Of a stretch of 64,000 nucleotides of DNA, positions 35,135-42,985 are shown in pieces. A program made the translations under genes and the position numbers. Source of the DNA: Sphingomonas sp. LM7 (GTDB lineage: Bacteria; Pseudomonadota; Alphaproteobacteria; Sphingomonadales; Sphingomonadaceae); contig NZ_CP019511.1 of the NCBI RefSeq assembly GCF_002002925.1, positions 3,193,001-3,257,000 on the forward strand. The letters are read 5' to 3'. Each line of letters starts with the position of its first letter. The stretch's first letter is position 1. A model generated the notes under the pieces. The model had not been told where the DNA came from and searched no databases. It saw only the letters and a list, made by a program, of their open reading frames with translations.

Positions 35135-36136
35135 ATGCGCTTCTTTTCCGACAATGCCGCCCCGGTCTGCCCGCAGGTGCTCGACGCGCTGGTTCGCGCC
35201 AACACCCTCGACACTGCCTATGACGGCGATCGCTGGTCGCAGCAGCTGGACGGCGCCTTTTCCAATTTGTTCGGCACGCAGGTCCGCGCGCTGTGGGTGC
35301 CTTCGGGCACGTCGGCCAATGCGCTGGCGCTCGCTGCGCTCTGCCCGCCGCACGGCAGCGTGGTCTGCCATCGCGACGCGCATATCCAGAACGACGAATG
35401 CGGCGCGCCCGAATTCTATACGCACGGCGCCAAGCTGCTGCTCGCCGACGGGCCGGGCGCCAAGCTGACTCCGGAAACGCTGGCCGCGGCGCTCGCGCCG
35501 ATCCGCAACGACGTCCATCAGGTCCAGCCGCACGCCGTCTCGATCACCAACGCGACCGAATATGGGCTGGTCTATACGCCTGACCAGGTCGCGGCGATTT
35601 CGGCCGTCGCCAAGGCGCGCGGGCTGGGTCTGCATATGGACGGCGCGCGCTTTGCAAATGCCGTCGCGCACCTCGGCTGCGCGCCCGGCGACGTCACCTG
35701 GCGCGCCGGCGTGGATGTGCTGAGCTTCGGCTTCGTCAAGAATGGCGGGATGAGCGCCGAGGCACTGATCTTCTTCAAACCCGAGCTCGCCGACGCGACG
35801 CTGTATCGCCGCAAGCGCGCCGGGCTGCTGCTGTCCAAGGGGCGGTATCTCGCCGTGCAGCTGCTCGCGATGCTGGAGGGCGATCTGTGGCTCGCCAATG
35901 CCCGCGCCGCCAATGCCGGCGCGCGATTGCTTGCCGAAGCGGCGGGCGATCGGCTGGTCCATCCGGTCGAGGCCAATGAAGTGTTCCTCAAGGCGAATCC
36001 CGACGAAGCTGCGTCGCTGCGTGCGCTCGGTTTCGACTTCTACGATTGGGCGCCGGGTGAAGTGCGGCTGGTGACCTCGTGGGACCAGCGCGAAGAGGCG
36101 ATCCGGCCGCTGGCGGACGCGATCGCCGCGCTGTGA
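35135..36136 (+). CDS. Low-specificity L-threonine aldolase
   Basis: PLP enzyme that splits threonine or allo-threonine into glycine and acetaldehyde. It is 333 aa from ATG 35135; a TTG 9 bp upstream is in frame but less likely. Family motifs: FFSDNAAPVCPQVLDAL, WVPSGTSANALAL, HMDGARFANA (PLP-binding Asp169) and LSFGFVKNGGMSAEA, whose Lys202 forms the Schiff base. Its stop overlaps the next gene start as GTGA. Confidence 0.93.
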   Translation: MRFFSDNAAPVCPQVLDALVRANTLDTAYDGDRWSQQLDGAFSNLFGTQVRALWVPSGTSANALALAALCPPHGSVVCHRDAHIQNDECGAPEFYTHGAKLLLADGPGAKLTPETLAAALAPIRNDVHQVQPHAVSITNATEYGLVYTPDQVAAISAVAKARGLGLHMDGARFANAVAHLGCAPGDVTWRAGVDVLSFGFVKNGGMSAEALIFFKPELADATLYRRKRAGLLLSKGRYLAVQLLAMLEGDLWLANARAANAGARLLAEAAGDRLVHPVEANEVFLKANPDEAASLRALGFDFYDWAPGEVRLVTSWDQREEAIRPLADAIAAL

Positions 36137-37092
36137 GGCGCTTCGTCTCCTTCCGGGCGCCGATCGCCGAGCCGCCGGTAGAGAAGGTCTCGCCACGCTC
36201 GGCGCGGCTCGACGTGATCCTGCCGTTTCTCGTCGTCACGTTGATCTGGGGATCGACCTGGATCGTGATCCGCGACCAGCTCTCGGTAGTGCCGCCCAGC
36301 TGGTCGGTGAGCTATCGCTTCATCGTGGCGGGGGTGGTGATCCTCGCCTGGGGATTGTTGCGCGGCGATTCGCTGCGGCTCGATGCGCGGGGGTGGGCGT
36401 TCGCGGTGGCGCTGGGGTTCGCGCAGTTCGTGCTCAATTTCAACTTCGTCTACCGCGCCGAGCAGCACATCACTTCGGGTGTGGTGGCGATCGTCTATGC
36501 GCTGTTGCTGGTGCCCAATGCGATCCTCGCGCGGATCTTCCTCGGCCAGCTGATGGGGCGCCAGCTGCTGATCGGATCGGCGGTGGCGATGGCCGGAGTG
36601 GCGCTGTTGTTCGTCCATGAGGCGCGACTGAGCGATGCCGGACCGCAGGCGGCGTTGCTCGGCATCGGCATCGCGCTGCTGGGGGTGCTCTCCGCCTCGG
36701 TCGCCAATGTCATGCAGGCGATGAAGACTGCCAAGGCCTATCCGATGGCGGCAACGCTCGGCTGGGCGATGCTGACCGGCGCGGCGATCGATGCCGTCTT
36801 CGCCTGGGCGACGGTGGGACCGCCGGTGATCGAGATGCGCTGGAGCTATATCGCGGGGACGCTCTATCTTGGCGTGCTCGGCTCGGCGCTTGCCTTCACG
36901 ATCTATTTCCAGCTGATCCGCACGATCGGCCCGGCCAAGGCGGCCTATACCAGCGTGCTCATTCCGGTGATCGCGATGCTGCTTTCGACGATCTACGAAG
37001 GCTATCGCTGGTCGGCGCTTGCCGCAGCCGGCGCGGTGCTGGTGCTGGCGGGGCTGGTGCTGGCGCTCAAGGCGCGCAGGCCCAATCGATAG
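36133..37092 (+). CDS. EamA/DMT-family transporter
   Basis: A 319-aa inner-membrane transporter with ten hydrophobic helices in two EamA repeats. The first repeat opens ILPFLVVTLIWGSTWIVIR and contains FNFVYRAEQHITSGVVAIVYALLLVPNAI; the second ends LGSALAFTIYFQLIRTIGPAKAAYTSVLIPVIAMLLSTIYEG. GTG 36133 overlaps the aldolase stop by 4 bp, so the pair may act together, for example in amino-acid export; that is inference. The 3' end overlaps the convergent SDR gene by 91 bp. Confidence 0.88.
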   Translation: MRRFVSFRAPIAEPPVEKVSPRSARLDVILPFLVVTLIWGSTWIVIRDQLSVVPPSWSVSYRFIVAGVVILAWGLLRGDSLRLDARGWAFAVALGFAQFVLNFNFVYRAEQHITSGVVAIVYALLLVPNAILARIFLGQLMGRQLLIGSAVAMAGVALLFVHEARLSDAGPQAALLGIGIALLGVLSASVANVMQAMKTAKAYPMAATLGWAMLTGAAIDAVFAWATVGPPVIEMRWSYIAGTLYLGVLGSALAFTIYFQLIRTIGPAKAAYTSVLIPVIAMLLSTIYEGYRWSALAAAGAVLVLAGLVLALKARRPNR

Positions 37093-37841
37093 TCCGCGAA
37101 GCGCGGCCGCCAGCCGAGCACGCGCTTCGCCTTGCCGTTCGCGACGCGGCGATTCTCCGAATAGAAGCCACGCGCCTGCGGGCTGAGATCGGCCTGGCCG
37201 AGCGGGACGAGCGGCGGCAGCGCGATGCCGAGCAGCTGGCACGCATAGGCGATCACGTCGCTTTGCGGCGCCGGCAGGTCGTCGGAGAGGTTGTAGGCGC
37301 CGCGCGGCGCGTCGAACCCCGCGGCTAGCCCCGCGATGATGTCGTCGAGATGGATGCGGCTGAAGACCTGGCCGGGGACATGGATCCGCGCCGCCTCGCC
37401 CCGCGCGGCGCGCTCCAGCGGCGAGCGGCCGGGGCCGTAGATGCCGGGAAGGCGGAACACGCGTGCCCCGAGCGCCAGCCACGCTGCATCGGCCTCGGCC
37501 CGCGCGGTGCGGCGGCCGGTGCCGGTAGGCGCAGTCTCATCGACCCAGGCACCGTTTGTGTCGCCATAGACTCCGGTCGAGGAGAGATAGCCTAGCCAGC
37601 CGCGCGCTTCGGCGAGTTGCGGGCCGAAGGCGGCGAGGATCGGATCGCTTTCGCCGGGCGCCACCGTCGAGACGATATGCGTGGCGTGGCTGATCTCGAA
37701 CGCGACGCGATCTGTATCGGCAACGGCGATGCTGTCGCCGCGTCCGTCGCGCGTAACGGACGCGATCCGCCAGCCGCCCGGGGCGAGATGCCGCGCGAGT
37801 GCGCTGCCGGTATAGCCCTGGCCGAAGATCAGCAGGCGCAT
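37002..37841 (-). CDS. NAD(P)-dependent epimerase/dehydratase-like SDR (YeeZ-like)
   Basis: A 279-aa extended-SDR protein. The nucleotide loop is MRLLIFGQGYTGSALARHL; LGYLSSTGVYGDTNGAWVDE holds the Ser/Tyr positions, although the usual YxxxK lysine is missing (RTARAEADAAW follows), as in YeeZ-like members that may not be catalytic. FRLPGIYGPGRSPLERA and FSRIHLDDI complete the substrate half. The last 25 residues are Ser/Thr/Ala-rich low complexity and are read from the antisense of the transporter gene (37002-37092). A functional assignment beyond SDR is not possible. Confidence 0.82.
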   Translation of the reverse strand: MRLLIFGQGYTGSALARHLAPGGWRIASVTRDGRGDSIAVADTDRVAFEISHATHIVSTVAPGESDPILAAFGPQLAEARGWLGYLSSTGVYGDTNGAWVDETAPTGTGRRTARAEADAAWLALGARVFRLPGIYGPGRSPLERAARGEAARIHVPGQVFSRIHLDDIIAGLAAGFDAPRGAYNLSDDLPAPQSDVIAYACQLLGIALPPLVPLGQADLSPQARGFYSENRRVANGKAKRVLGWRPRFADYRLGLRALSASTSPASTSTAPAAASADQR

Positions 37842-37850
37842 TTGCGACTA

Positions 37851-37868
37851 CCCTCCCCGCGTGGAGGG
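37851..37868. repeat. Short GC hairpin between SDR and M28 genes
   Basis: ccctcc and ggaggg separated by ccgcgt form a 6-bp stem in the 36-bp gap between the two leftward genes. It belongs to the same type as the hairpins at 39477 and 41145. Confidence 0.45.
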
Positions 37869-37877
37869 AGGACCGGT

Positions 37878-39524
37878 TCAGCGCGCGCCATGGCCGCCGA
37901 ACTGGACGCCGAAGAAATCGCCCTTGTTCCAGCGCGGCCGCGCGTCGGCATCAGCGACGGCGCGCGCCGCGGCATAATTGACTCGGGTGAATTTCACTGC
38001 CGTCGCCCAGTCGATCGGTAGCGCCATGTCGTCCGAGGGCTTGTGATAGTGATTGGCGAGGAAGTCCTGCTGCGCCGCCGCGCCGGGTCCGCCGGGGCCG
38101 GTATCGATCGACACGGCGGGGATGCCCGCCTGGACGAAGCTGTAATGGTCCGATCGGATGAAGAACATCTCCTCGGGCGCGGGGTCGGGGACGACTTTCA
38201 GTCCCTCCGTCGCCGCCGCCGCGGCATAGGTCGCGCCGAGGCTCGATCGCTCGCCGCCCAGCACCACGATGTCCTGCATCGCGAAAGTGAGGATCGGCAT
38301 GTCGAGATTGATGTCGGCGACCAGGCTGCTGCCCGTGGGCAGGCCGGGCTGCGCGGCGAAATAGCTGGAGCCGACCAGCCCCTTCTCCTCGGCGGTGAGC
38401 GCGACGAACAGGATCGACCGGCGCGGGCGCTGGCCCGATGCCTGGAAGGTGCGGGCGACTTCGAGCATCGTCGCGATGCCCGCGGCATTGTCCATCGCGC
38501 CGTTGTAGATCCTGTCGCCCTTTTCCGGCTCACCGACGCCGACATGGTCGAGATGCGCCGAGACCACGAGATATTCGCTCCTGAGCGCAGCGTCCGAGCC
38601 TTCGAGGATTCCGACGACGTTGCTGCTGCGCTTCGTGGCGACGCGGGTGCTCGCCGCCAGCTTGAGCGTGCCGACCAGCGGGCCGGTGGGCAGCCGGGTG
38701 CCGCGGCGTTCGGCGCCGAGCACGTCGCGCCACTTGATCCGCGAGCCGGCGAACAGCTTCTCGGCGCCCGCCTGCCCGACATAGCCGACCACCGGTGCGC
38801 CGGGGGCGACGCTATGCGCCTTGCCGTCGGGGGCGACCCAGCTGGTGCGCTCGTAGTTGTAATAGGGCGCCATCGCCTCGATCGGGAATTCGGCGCGGCG
38901 CTCGATCGATTCGAGGATGATCACGGCCTTGGCGCCGCGGGCCTGGGCGAGCCGCGCCTTCTGGTCATCGTCCCCCAGATGCGCGGCGACGTCGTCGGGC
39001 AGCCCGGCGGGCACGCCGGCATAGAGCGCGACGATCTTGCCGCGCACGTCGAGCCCGCGATAATCGTCGCGCTTGCCCTCGGGATAGACCAGGCCATAGC
39101 CGGCGAAGACGACTTGCCCCTCGGCAGTGAAGTCCGGCGTGGTCGGGATGCCCTGGTTGACGAAGTCGATGCCGAACTGGAGCGGGATCGCAGTGCCGCC
39201 GCGGGTAAGCGTCCATTTCGCCTTTTTGGCCGGGCGATAGGTGACGAGGCCGACCGGCTGGAGCCAGCCCTGCTCGCCGCCGGGCTTGAGCCCTATTCCT
39301 TCCATCTGCGCGGCGACATACTCGGCGGCGATGTCATAGTCGCGCGTCCCCGCCTCGCGCCCGCGCAACGAGTCCGACGCGAGGAACTGGACATGCGCCT
39401 TCAGCGCCGCCTGTTCGGGGGGAAGTTGCTGGGCGGAGGCCGGGAACGCGAAGAGCAATGCGGCGAGGAAAATTTTCCTCCCTAGGGAGGAGGGCAAGGT
39501 GAAGGGGCTGCGCGGCAGGCTCAT
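37878..39524 (-). CDS. Exported M28-family metallopeptidase (copy 1 of 3)
   Basis: A 548-aa periplasmic aminopeptidase-like enzyme. Signal region MSLPRSPFTLPSSLGRKIFLAALLFAFPASA precedes a PA domain insert (about 120-230) and the M28 zinc domain: SAHLDHVG, NGAMDNAAGIATMLEVA, ALTAEEKGLVGSSYFA, INLDMPI and SDHYSFVQAGIPA supply the two-zinc ligands. The C-terminal motif RWNKGDFFGVQFGG is shared by all three copies. The start overlaps the stop of copy 2 (ATGA). The odd PSSLGRK segment in the signal is read through a perfect CCTCCCTAGGGAGG palindrome (39477-39490). Confidence 0.9.
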   Translation of the reverse strand: MSLPRSPFTLPSSLGRKIFLAALLFAFPASAQQLPPEQAALKAHVQFLASDSLRGREAGTRDYDIAAEYVAAQMEGIGLKPGGEQGWLQPVGLVTYRPAKKAKWTLTRGGTAIPLQFGIDFVNQGIPTTPDFTAEGQVVFAGYGLVYPEGKRDDYRGLDVRGKIVALYAGVPAGLPDDVAAHLGDDDQKARLAQARGAKAVIILESIERRAEFPIEAMAPYYNYERTSWVAPDGKAHSVAPGAPVVGYVGQAGAEKLFAGSRIKWRDVLGAERRGTRLPTGPLVGTLKLAASTRVATKRSSNVVGILEGSDAALRSEYLVVSAHLDHVGVGEPEKGDRIYNGAMDNAAGIATMLEVARTFQASGQRPRRSILFVALTAEEKGLVGSSYFAAQPGLPTGSSLVADINLDMPILTFAMQDIVVLGGERSSLGATYAAAAATEGLKVVPDPAPEEMFFIRSDHYSFVQAGIPAVSIDTGPGGPGAAAQQDFLANHYHKPSDDMALPIDWATAVKFTRVNYAAARAVADADARPRWNKGDFFGVQFGGHGAR

Positions 39525-41131
39525 TTCGCGCCCGGGCCGCCGTACAGCGTCCCGAAGAAATCGCCCTTGTTCCACAGCGGACGCTGGTCGGCACCGGCGA
39601 GCGCGCGGGCGATCGCATAGTTGAGCTTCACGAAGCGGACGCCCTGGCTGAAATCGATGAGGCTCACCTCGTCCGACGGCTGGTGATAATGCTTCTCGCC
39701 GAATTCCTCGATCGCCGCCTTGCCCGGGCCACCCGGGCCGGGCTCGAGCGACACCGCGGGAATGCCGGCGCGGACGAAGCTGTAATGGTCGGAGCGCACG
39801 AAGCTGGCCTGTTCGGGCGCCGGATCGGGCGTCAGCTTCAGCCCCTCGGCGCCGGCGACCGCCGCCACCGTCGGCCCGATGCTGGTGCGATCGGCGCCAT
39901 AGGCGACCAGATCCTCGAACTTGTAGGTGAGCACCGGCATGTCGAGATTGACGTCGGCGACGATGCTGCCCTTGGGCACGGTCGGGTTGGCAGCGAAATA
40001 ATCCGAACCGACCAGGCCCTTTTCCTCCGCAGTGACCGCGACGAACAGGATCGAGCGGCGCGGGCGCTTGCCGGTGGCAGTGAATGCCTTCGCCACTTCG
40101 AGCATCGCGGCAGTGCCGACGGCATTGTCCATCGCGCCATTGTAGATCGTGTCGCCCTTCGCATCGGGCTTGCCGACGCCGACGTGATCGAGATGGGCGG
40201 AGATCACGACATATTCGCCCTTCAGCGCCGGGTCCGATCCTTCGAGCAGACCGACGACATTGTTGGCGGTGAGCGTCTTGATCTCGGTGTTGGCGGTGCC
40301 CTGGGCGACCACGCCGAGCGCGCCGGTCGGGAGTTTCCTGCCTGCCTTGTCGGCGGCGAGGACATCGGGCCATTTGATCTTCGAGCCGGCGAACAGCTTT
40401 TCGGCGCCGACCATGCCGACATAGGCAAAGGCGGGGGCGCTCGGCCCCTGCGCATGCGCCCGGCCATCGGGATCGGCCCAAGTCATGCTCGAGCTGTTCC
40501 AATAGCCGATGCTCGCCTCGAACGGGAAGACGGCGTGGCGGGTGTTGCCCTCGATCAGGATCACGCCGACTGCGCCGCGTTCGGCGGCGGTGCGGGCCTG
40601 TTCCTCGGGCTGGCTCAGATGCGCGCGGACTTCGCTCTGCAGCGATTGCGGGGCATCGCGCAGCACCGCGACGATCTTCCCCTTCACGTCGAGGCCCTTG
40701 TAGTCGTCATGGCCGGTGGCGCGGTCGATCACGCCATAGCCGGCAAACACCACCGGCGCCGACAGCACGAGCGTCGCCTCGCGCGCGTTCGATCGGGCGA
40801 CGAAGTCCTTGCCCCATTCGAGCGTGGTCGTGGTCGCACCGCGGGTGAGCGTCAGCGTGCCGTGATCGGCGCCCTTGAACGACACCAGCGGCACCGGCTG
40901 GAGCCATGCGCCGTTCGCTGCGCCGGGCTTGAGCCCGGCGGCGAGCATCTGCGCGGCGACATATTGCTCGGCGACGGCGAGTTCGTTCGAGCCCGTATCG
41001 CGCCCCCGCATCGCGTCCGAAGCGAGAAAGGCGACATGCGCCTTGAGCGCGGCCTCGGCCGGGGGGAGTTCCTGCGCGAGGGCCGGCGTGGCGAAGAGGA
41101 GGGGGAGAAGGAGCAGGGAGGTACGCATCAT
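39521..41131 (-). CDS. Exported M28-family metallopeptidase (copy 2 of 3)
   Basis: A 536-aa paralogue of its neighbours. Signal peptide is MMRTSLLLLPLLFATPALA with cleavage before QELPP. The start of the mature protein, PPAEAALKAHVAFLASDAMRGRDTGSNEL, is near-identical in plan to copies 1 and 3. Zinc ligands lie in SAHLDHVGVG, NGAMDNAVGTAAMLEVA, VTAEEKGLVGSDYFA, VNLDMPVLT and SDHYSFVRAG. Compared with copy 1 it keeps all metal residues, so all copies should be active; sequence differences cluster in the PA-like insert, which would tune substrate choice. Confidence 0.9.
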   Translation of the reverse strand: MMRTSLLLLPLLFATPALAQELPPAEAALKAHVAFLASDAMRGRDTGSNELAVAEQYVAAQMLAAGLKPGAANGAWLQPVPLVSFKGADHGTLTLTRGATTTTLEWGKDFVARSNAREATLVLSAPVVFAGYGVIDRATGHDDYKGLDVKGKIVAVLRDAPQSLQSEVRAHLSQPEEQARTAAERGAVGVILIEGNTRHAVFPFEASIGYWNSSSMTWADPDGRAHAQGPSAPAFAYVGMVGAEKLFAGSKIKWPDVLAADKAGRKLPTGALGVVAQGTANTEIKTLTANNVVGLLEGSDPALKGEYVVISAHLDHVGVGKPDAKGDTIYNGAMDNAVGTAAMLEVAKAFTATGKRPRRSILFVAVTAEEKGLVGSDYFAANPTVPKGSIVADVNLDMPVLTYKFEDLVAYGADRTSIGPTVAAVAGAEGLKLTPDPAPEQASFVRSDHYSFVRAGIPAVSLEPGPGGPGKAAIEEFGEKHYHQPSDEVSLIDFSQGVRFVKLNYAIARALAGADQRPLWNKGDFFGTLYGGPGAK

Positions 41132-41144
41132 CTTGCCTTCATTC

Positions 41145-41200
41145 CCCTCCCGGAGCGGGGAGGGCAGGGAACAGTAGCCCCTCCCTTTGCGGGGAGGGGC
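41145..41200. repeat. Two GC hairpins between M28 copies 2 and 3
   Basis: ccctccc/gggaggg around ggagcg or similar (41145-41164) and gcccctccc/ggggaggggc around tttgc (41178-41200) fill most of the 76-bp gap. They may limit read-through or protect the message; neither has a T-run. Confidence 0.55.
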
Positions 41201-41207
41201 GTTGAAG

Positions 41208-42878
41208 TCACTTCTGCATCGGTCCGCCGAACAGCGTGCCGAAGAAGTCGCCCTTCTTCCACATCGGCTTCTGGTCCGCGTCAGCGATCTCGCGGGCGAT
41301 GCGATAATTGACGTCGACGAAGCGCGCGCCCGATTCCCAGTCGATCGCCGGCAGCTGGACGAGATCGTCCGAAGGCTGGTGATAATGGGTGCTCAGGAAC
41401 GCATCGGTCGCCGCCTTGCCGGGGCCCTTCTCGCCCGGCCACAGGAAGACCGAGGGAATGCCCTGCTGGACGAAGCGATAATGGTCCGATCGCACGAAGA
41501 ACGCCTCGTCGGGCCGCGGATCGCCGCCCACGCCTACGCCGAGTTGGGCAGCAGCGCGCGCCACCGTCTCGCCCAAAGTCGAATGCGCCGCACCGAACGG
41601 AGTCACGTCCTCGAACTTGTAGTTGATGATCGGCATGTCGAGATTGACGTTGGCGACGATGTCCGCCTTGGGCACCGTCGGGTTCTGGGCGAAATAGTCG
41701 GAACCGACCAGACCCTTCTCCTCGGCAGTGACTGCAAGGAACATGATCGATCGCCGTGGCGGCTTGGCCGAGGTCTTGAAGCGCTTGGCCTCCTCGATCA
41801 GCGAGGCGATGCCGACGGCATTGTCCATCGCGCCGTTATAGATCGTGTCGCCCCGGGCATTGGGCTTGCCGACACCGACGTGATCGAGATGTGCGGTGAG
41901 CACCACCACTTCCTTCGACAGCGCCGGATCGCTGCCCGGCAGCATGCCGGCGACATTGTAGCTGGTGATCGGGCTCGCCGCGGTCTTGAGCGCGACGGTG
42001 AGCGTCGCGGGAAGCGGCATCGCCTTGAAGGTCGCGCCGTCCTTCTTCGCGGCTTCGAGGATTTTGGCCCAGGGCGTCCGCGCGCCGGCAAACAGTTTGG
42101 CCGCGCCGGCCTGGCTGATCGTGCCGAGGCTGGGGCTCGCCGGAGTCGGGATGTAGCCGCTGCCGTCGGCGCGCGCCCAGGTGACACGGGGCCGATCCCA
42201 GGTGGCAGCGATCGTCTTGAACGCATAATTGCCCCGGCCGGCGATCGGCGATTCGAGCGTGACATAGCCGACGGCGCCGCGCTTCAGCGCGATCTCGGCC
42301 TTGGTCGCGGCGCTGCCGAAATGGGCGCGCTCCTCGGCCGGGAAGCTGGAAGGCGCGCCGGCGAAGAAGGCGACGATCCTGCCCTTCACGTCGACGCCCT
42401 TATAGTCGTCGCGGCCGAGCCCGACGATGCCCTGGCCGACGAACACCACCGGCGCGGTCACGGTATAGTCGAGCTTGCTCGGGTTGCCCGCAGGCACATA
42501 GTCCTCGCCGAACACGAGGGCGGCCGACGGCCCCTTGCCGGCGATGGCCATGCTGCCCTTGTCGGCGGGCTTGTAGCTGAGCAGCGGCACCTTCTGGAGA
42601 TACCCGCCGTCGTCGCCCGCGGGGCGCAGGCCGGCTGCGTAGAATTGCGATGCGACATATTGCGCGGCGATGTCATATTCGGCGCTTCCCGCCTCGCGCC
42701 CGCGCATCTGATCCGAAGCGAGGAACAGTATGTGGCTCTTGAGTGCTGCCTGGTCGGCGGGCAGCTCGGCGTTGACGATGGCGTTGGTCTGGGCAGGCGT
42801 AGGCGCCGCGGCGTCCTGCGCGAGCGCCGGGGCGGCGATCAGCGCGATCAAGCCGAACGGCGCAGTCAATCGAAGCAT
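41208..42878 (-). CDS. Exported M28-family metallopeptidase (copy 3 of 3)
   Basis: A 556-aa paralogue and the first gene of the leftward array. Signal peptide is MLRLTAPFGLIALIAAPALA, then an extra Ala/Pro/Thr stretch (about 21-37) before LPADQAALKSHILFLASDQMRGREAG. The PA-like insert spans about 130-240. Zinc ligands are present in TAHLDHVGVG, NGAMDNAVGIASLIEEA, VTAEEKGLVGSDYFA, VNLDMPI and SDHYRFVQQGIPS. It ends MWKKGDFFGTLFGG. The 107-bp gap to the divergent pepN gene is the likely promoter for the array. Confidence 0.9.
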   Translation of the reverse strand: MLRLTAPFGLIALIAAPALAQDAAAPTPAQTNAIVNAELPADQAALKSHILFLASDQMRGREAGSAEYDIAAQYVASQFYAAGLRPAGDDGGYLQKVPLLSYKPADKGSMAIAGKGPSAALVFGEDYVPAGNPSKLDYTVTAPVVFVGQGIVGLGRDDYKGVDVKGRIVAFFAGAPSSFPAEERAHFGSAATKAEIALKRGAVGYVTLESPIAGRGNYAFKTIAATWDRPRVTWARADGSGYIPTPASPSLGTISQAGAAKLFAGARTPWAKILEAAKKDGATFKAMPLPATLTVALKTAASPITSYNVAGMLPGSDPALSKEVVVLTAHLDHVGVGKPNARGDTIYNGAMDNAVGIASLIEEAKRFKTSAKPPRRSIMFLAVTAEEKGLVGSDYFAQNPTVPKADIVANVNLDMPIINYKFEDVTPFGAAHSTLGETVARAAAQLGVGVGGDPRPDEAFFVRSDHYRFVQQGIPSVFLWPGEKGPGKAATDAFLSTHYHQPSDDLVQLPAIDWESGARFVDVNYRIAREIADADQKPMWKKGDFFGTLFGGPMQK

Positions 42879-42985
42879 GTAGAGTCCTCAAAAGTCTGGA
42901 ATACCGTACCGGTAGCAGCGCGAAACCGTTAGGCAAGCGGACAGTTTCTAGTGGCGGCGAGGGGGCTTGGTCCTATATCGCGATC

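Noticed and set aside
32324..36196. 1290-codon minus-strand ORF opposite PBP1A and threonine aldolase
   Set aside because: Arg/Ala/Gly-rich with no domain; it mirrors two clear genes on the plus strand.
39525..40502. Upstream extension of M28 copy 1 (874 codons)
   Set aside because: The extension lies over copy 2 in another frame; the signal peptide begins at ATG 39524.
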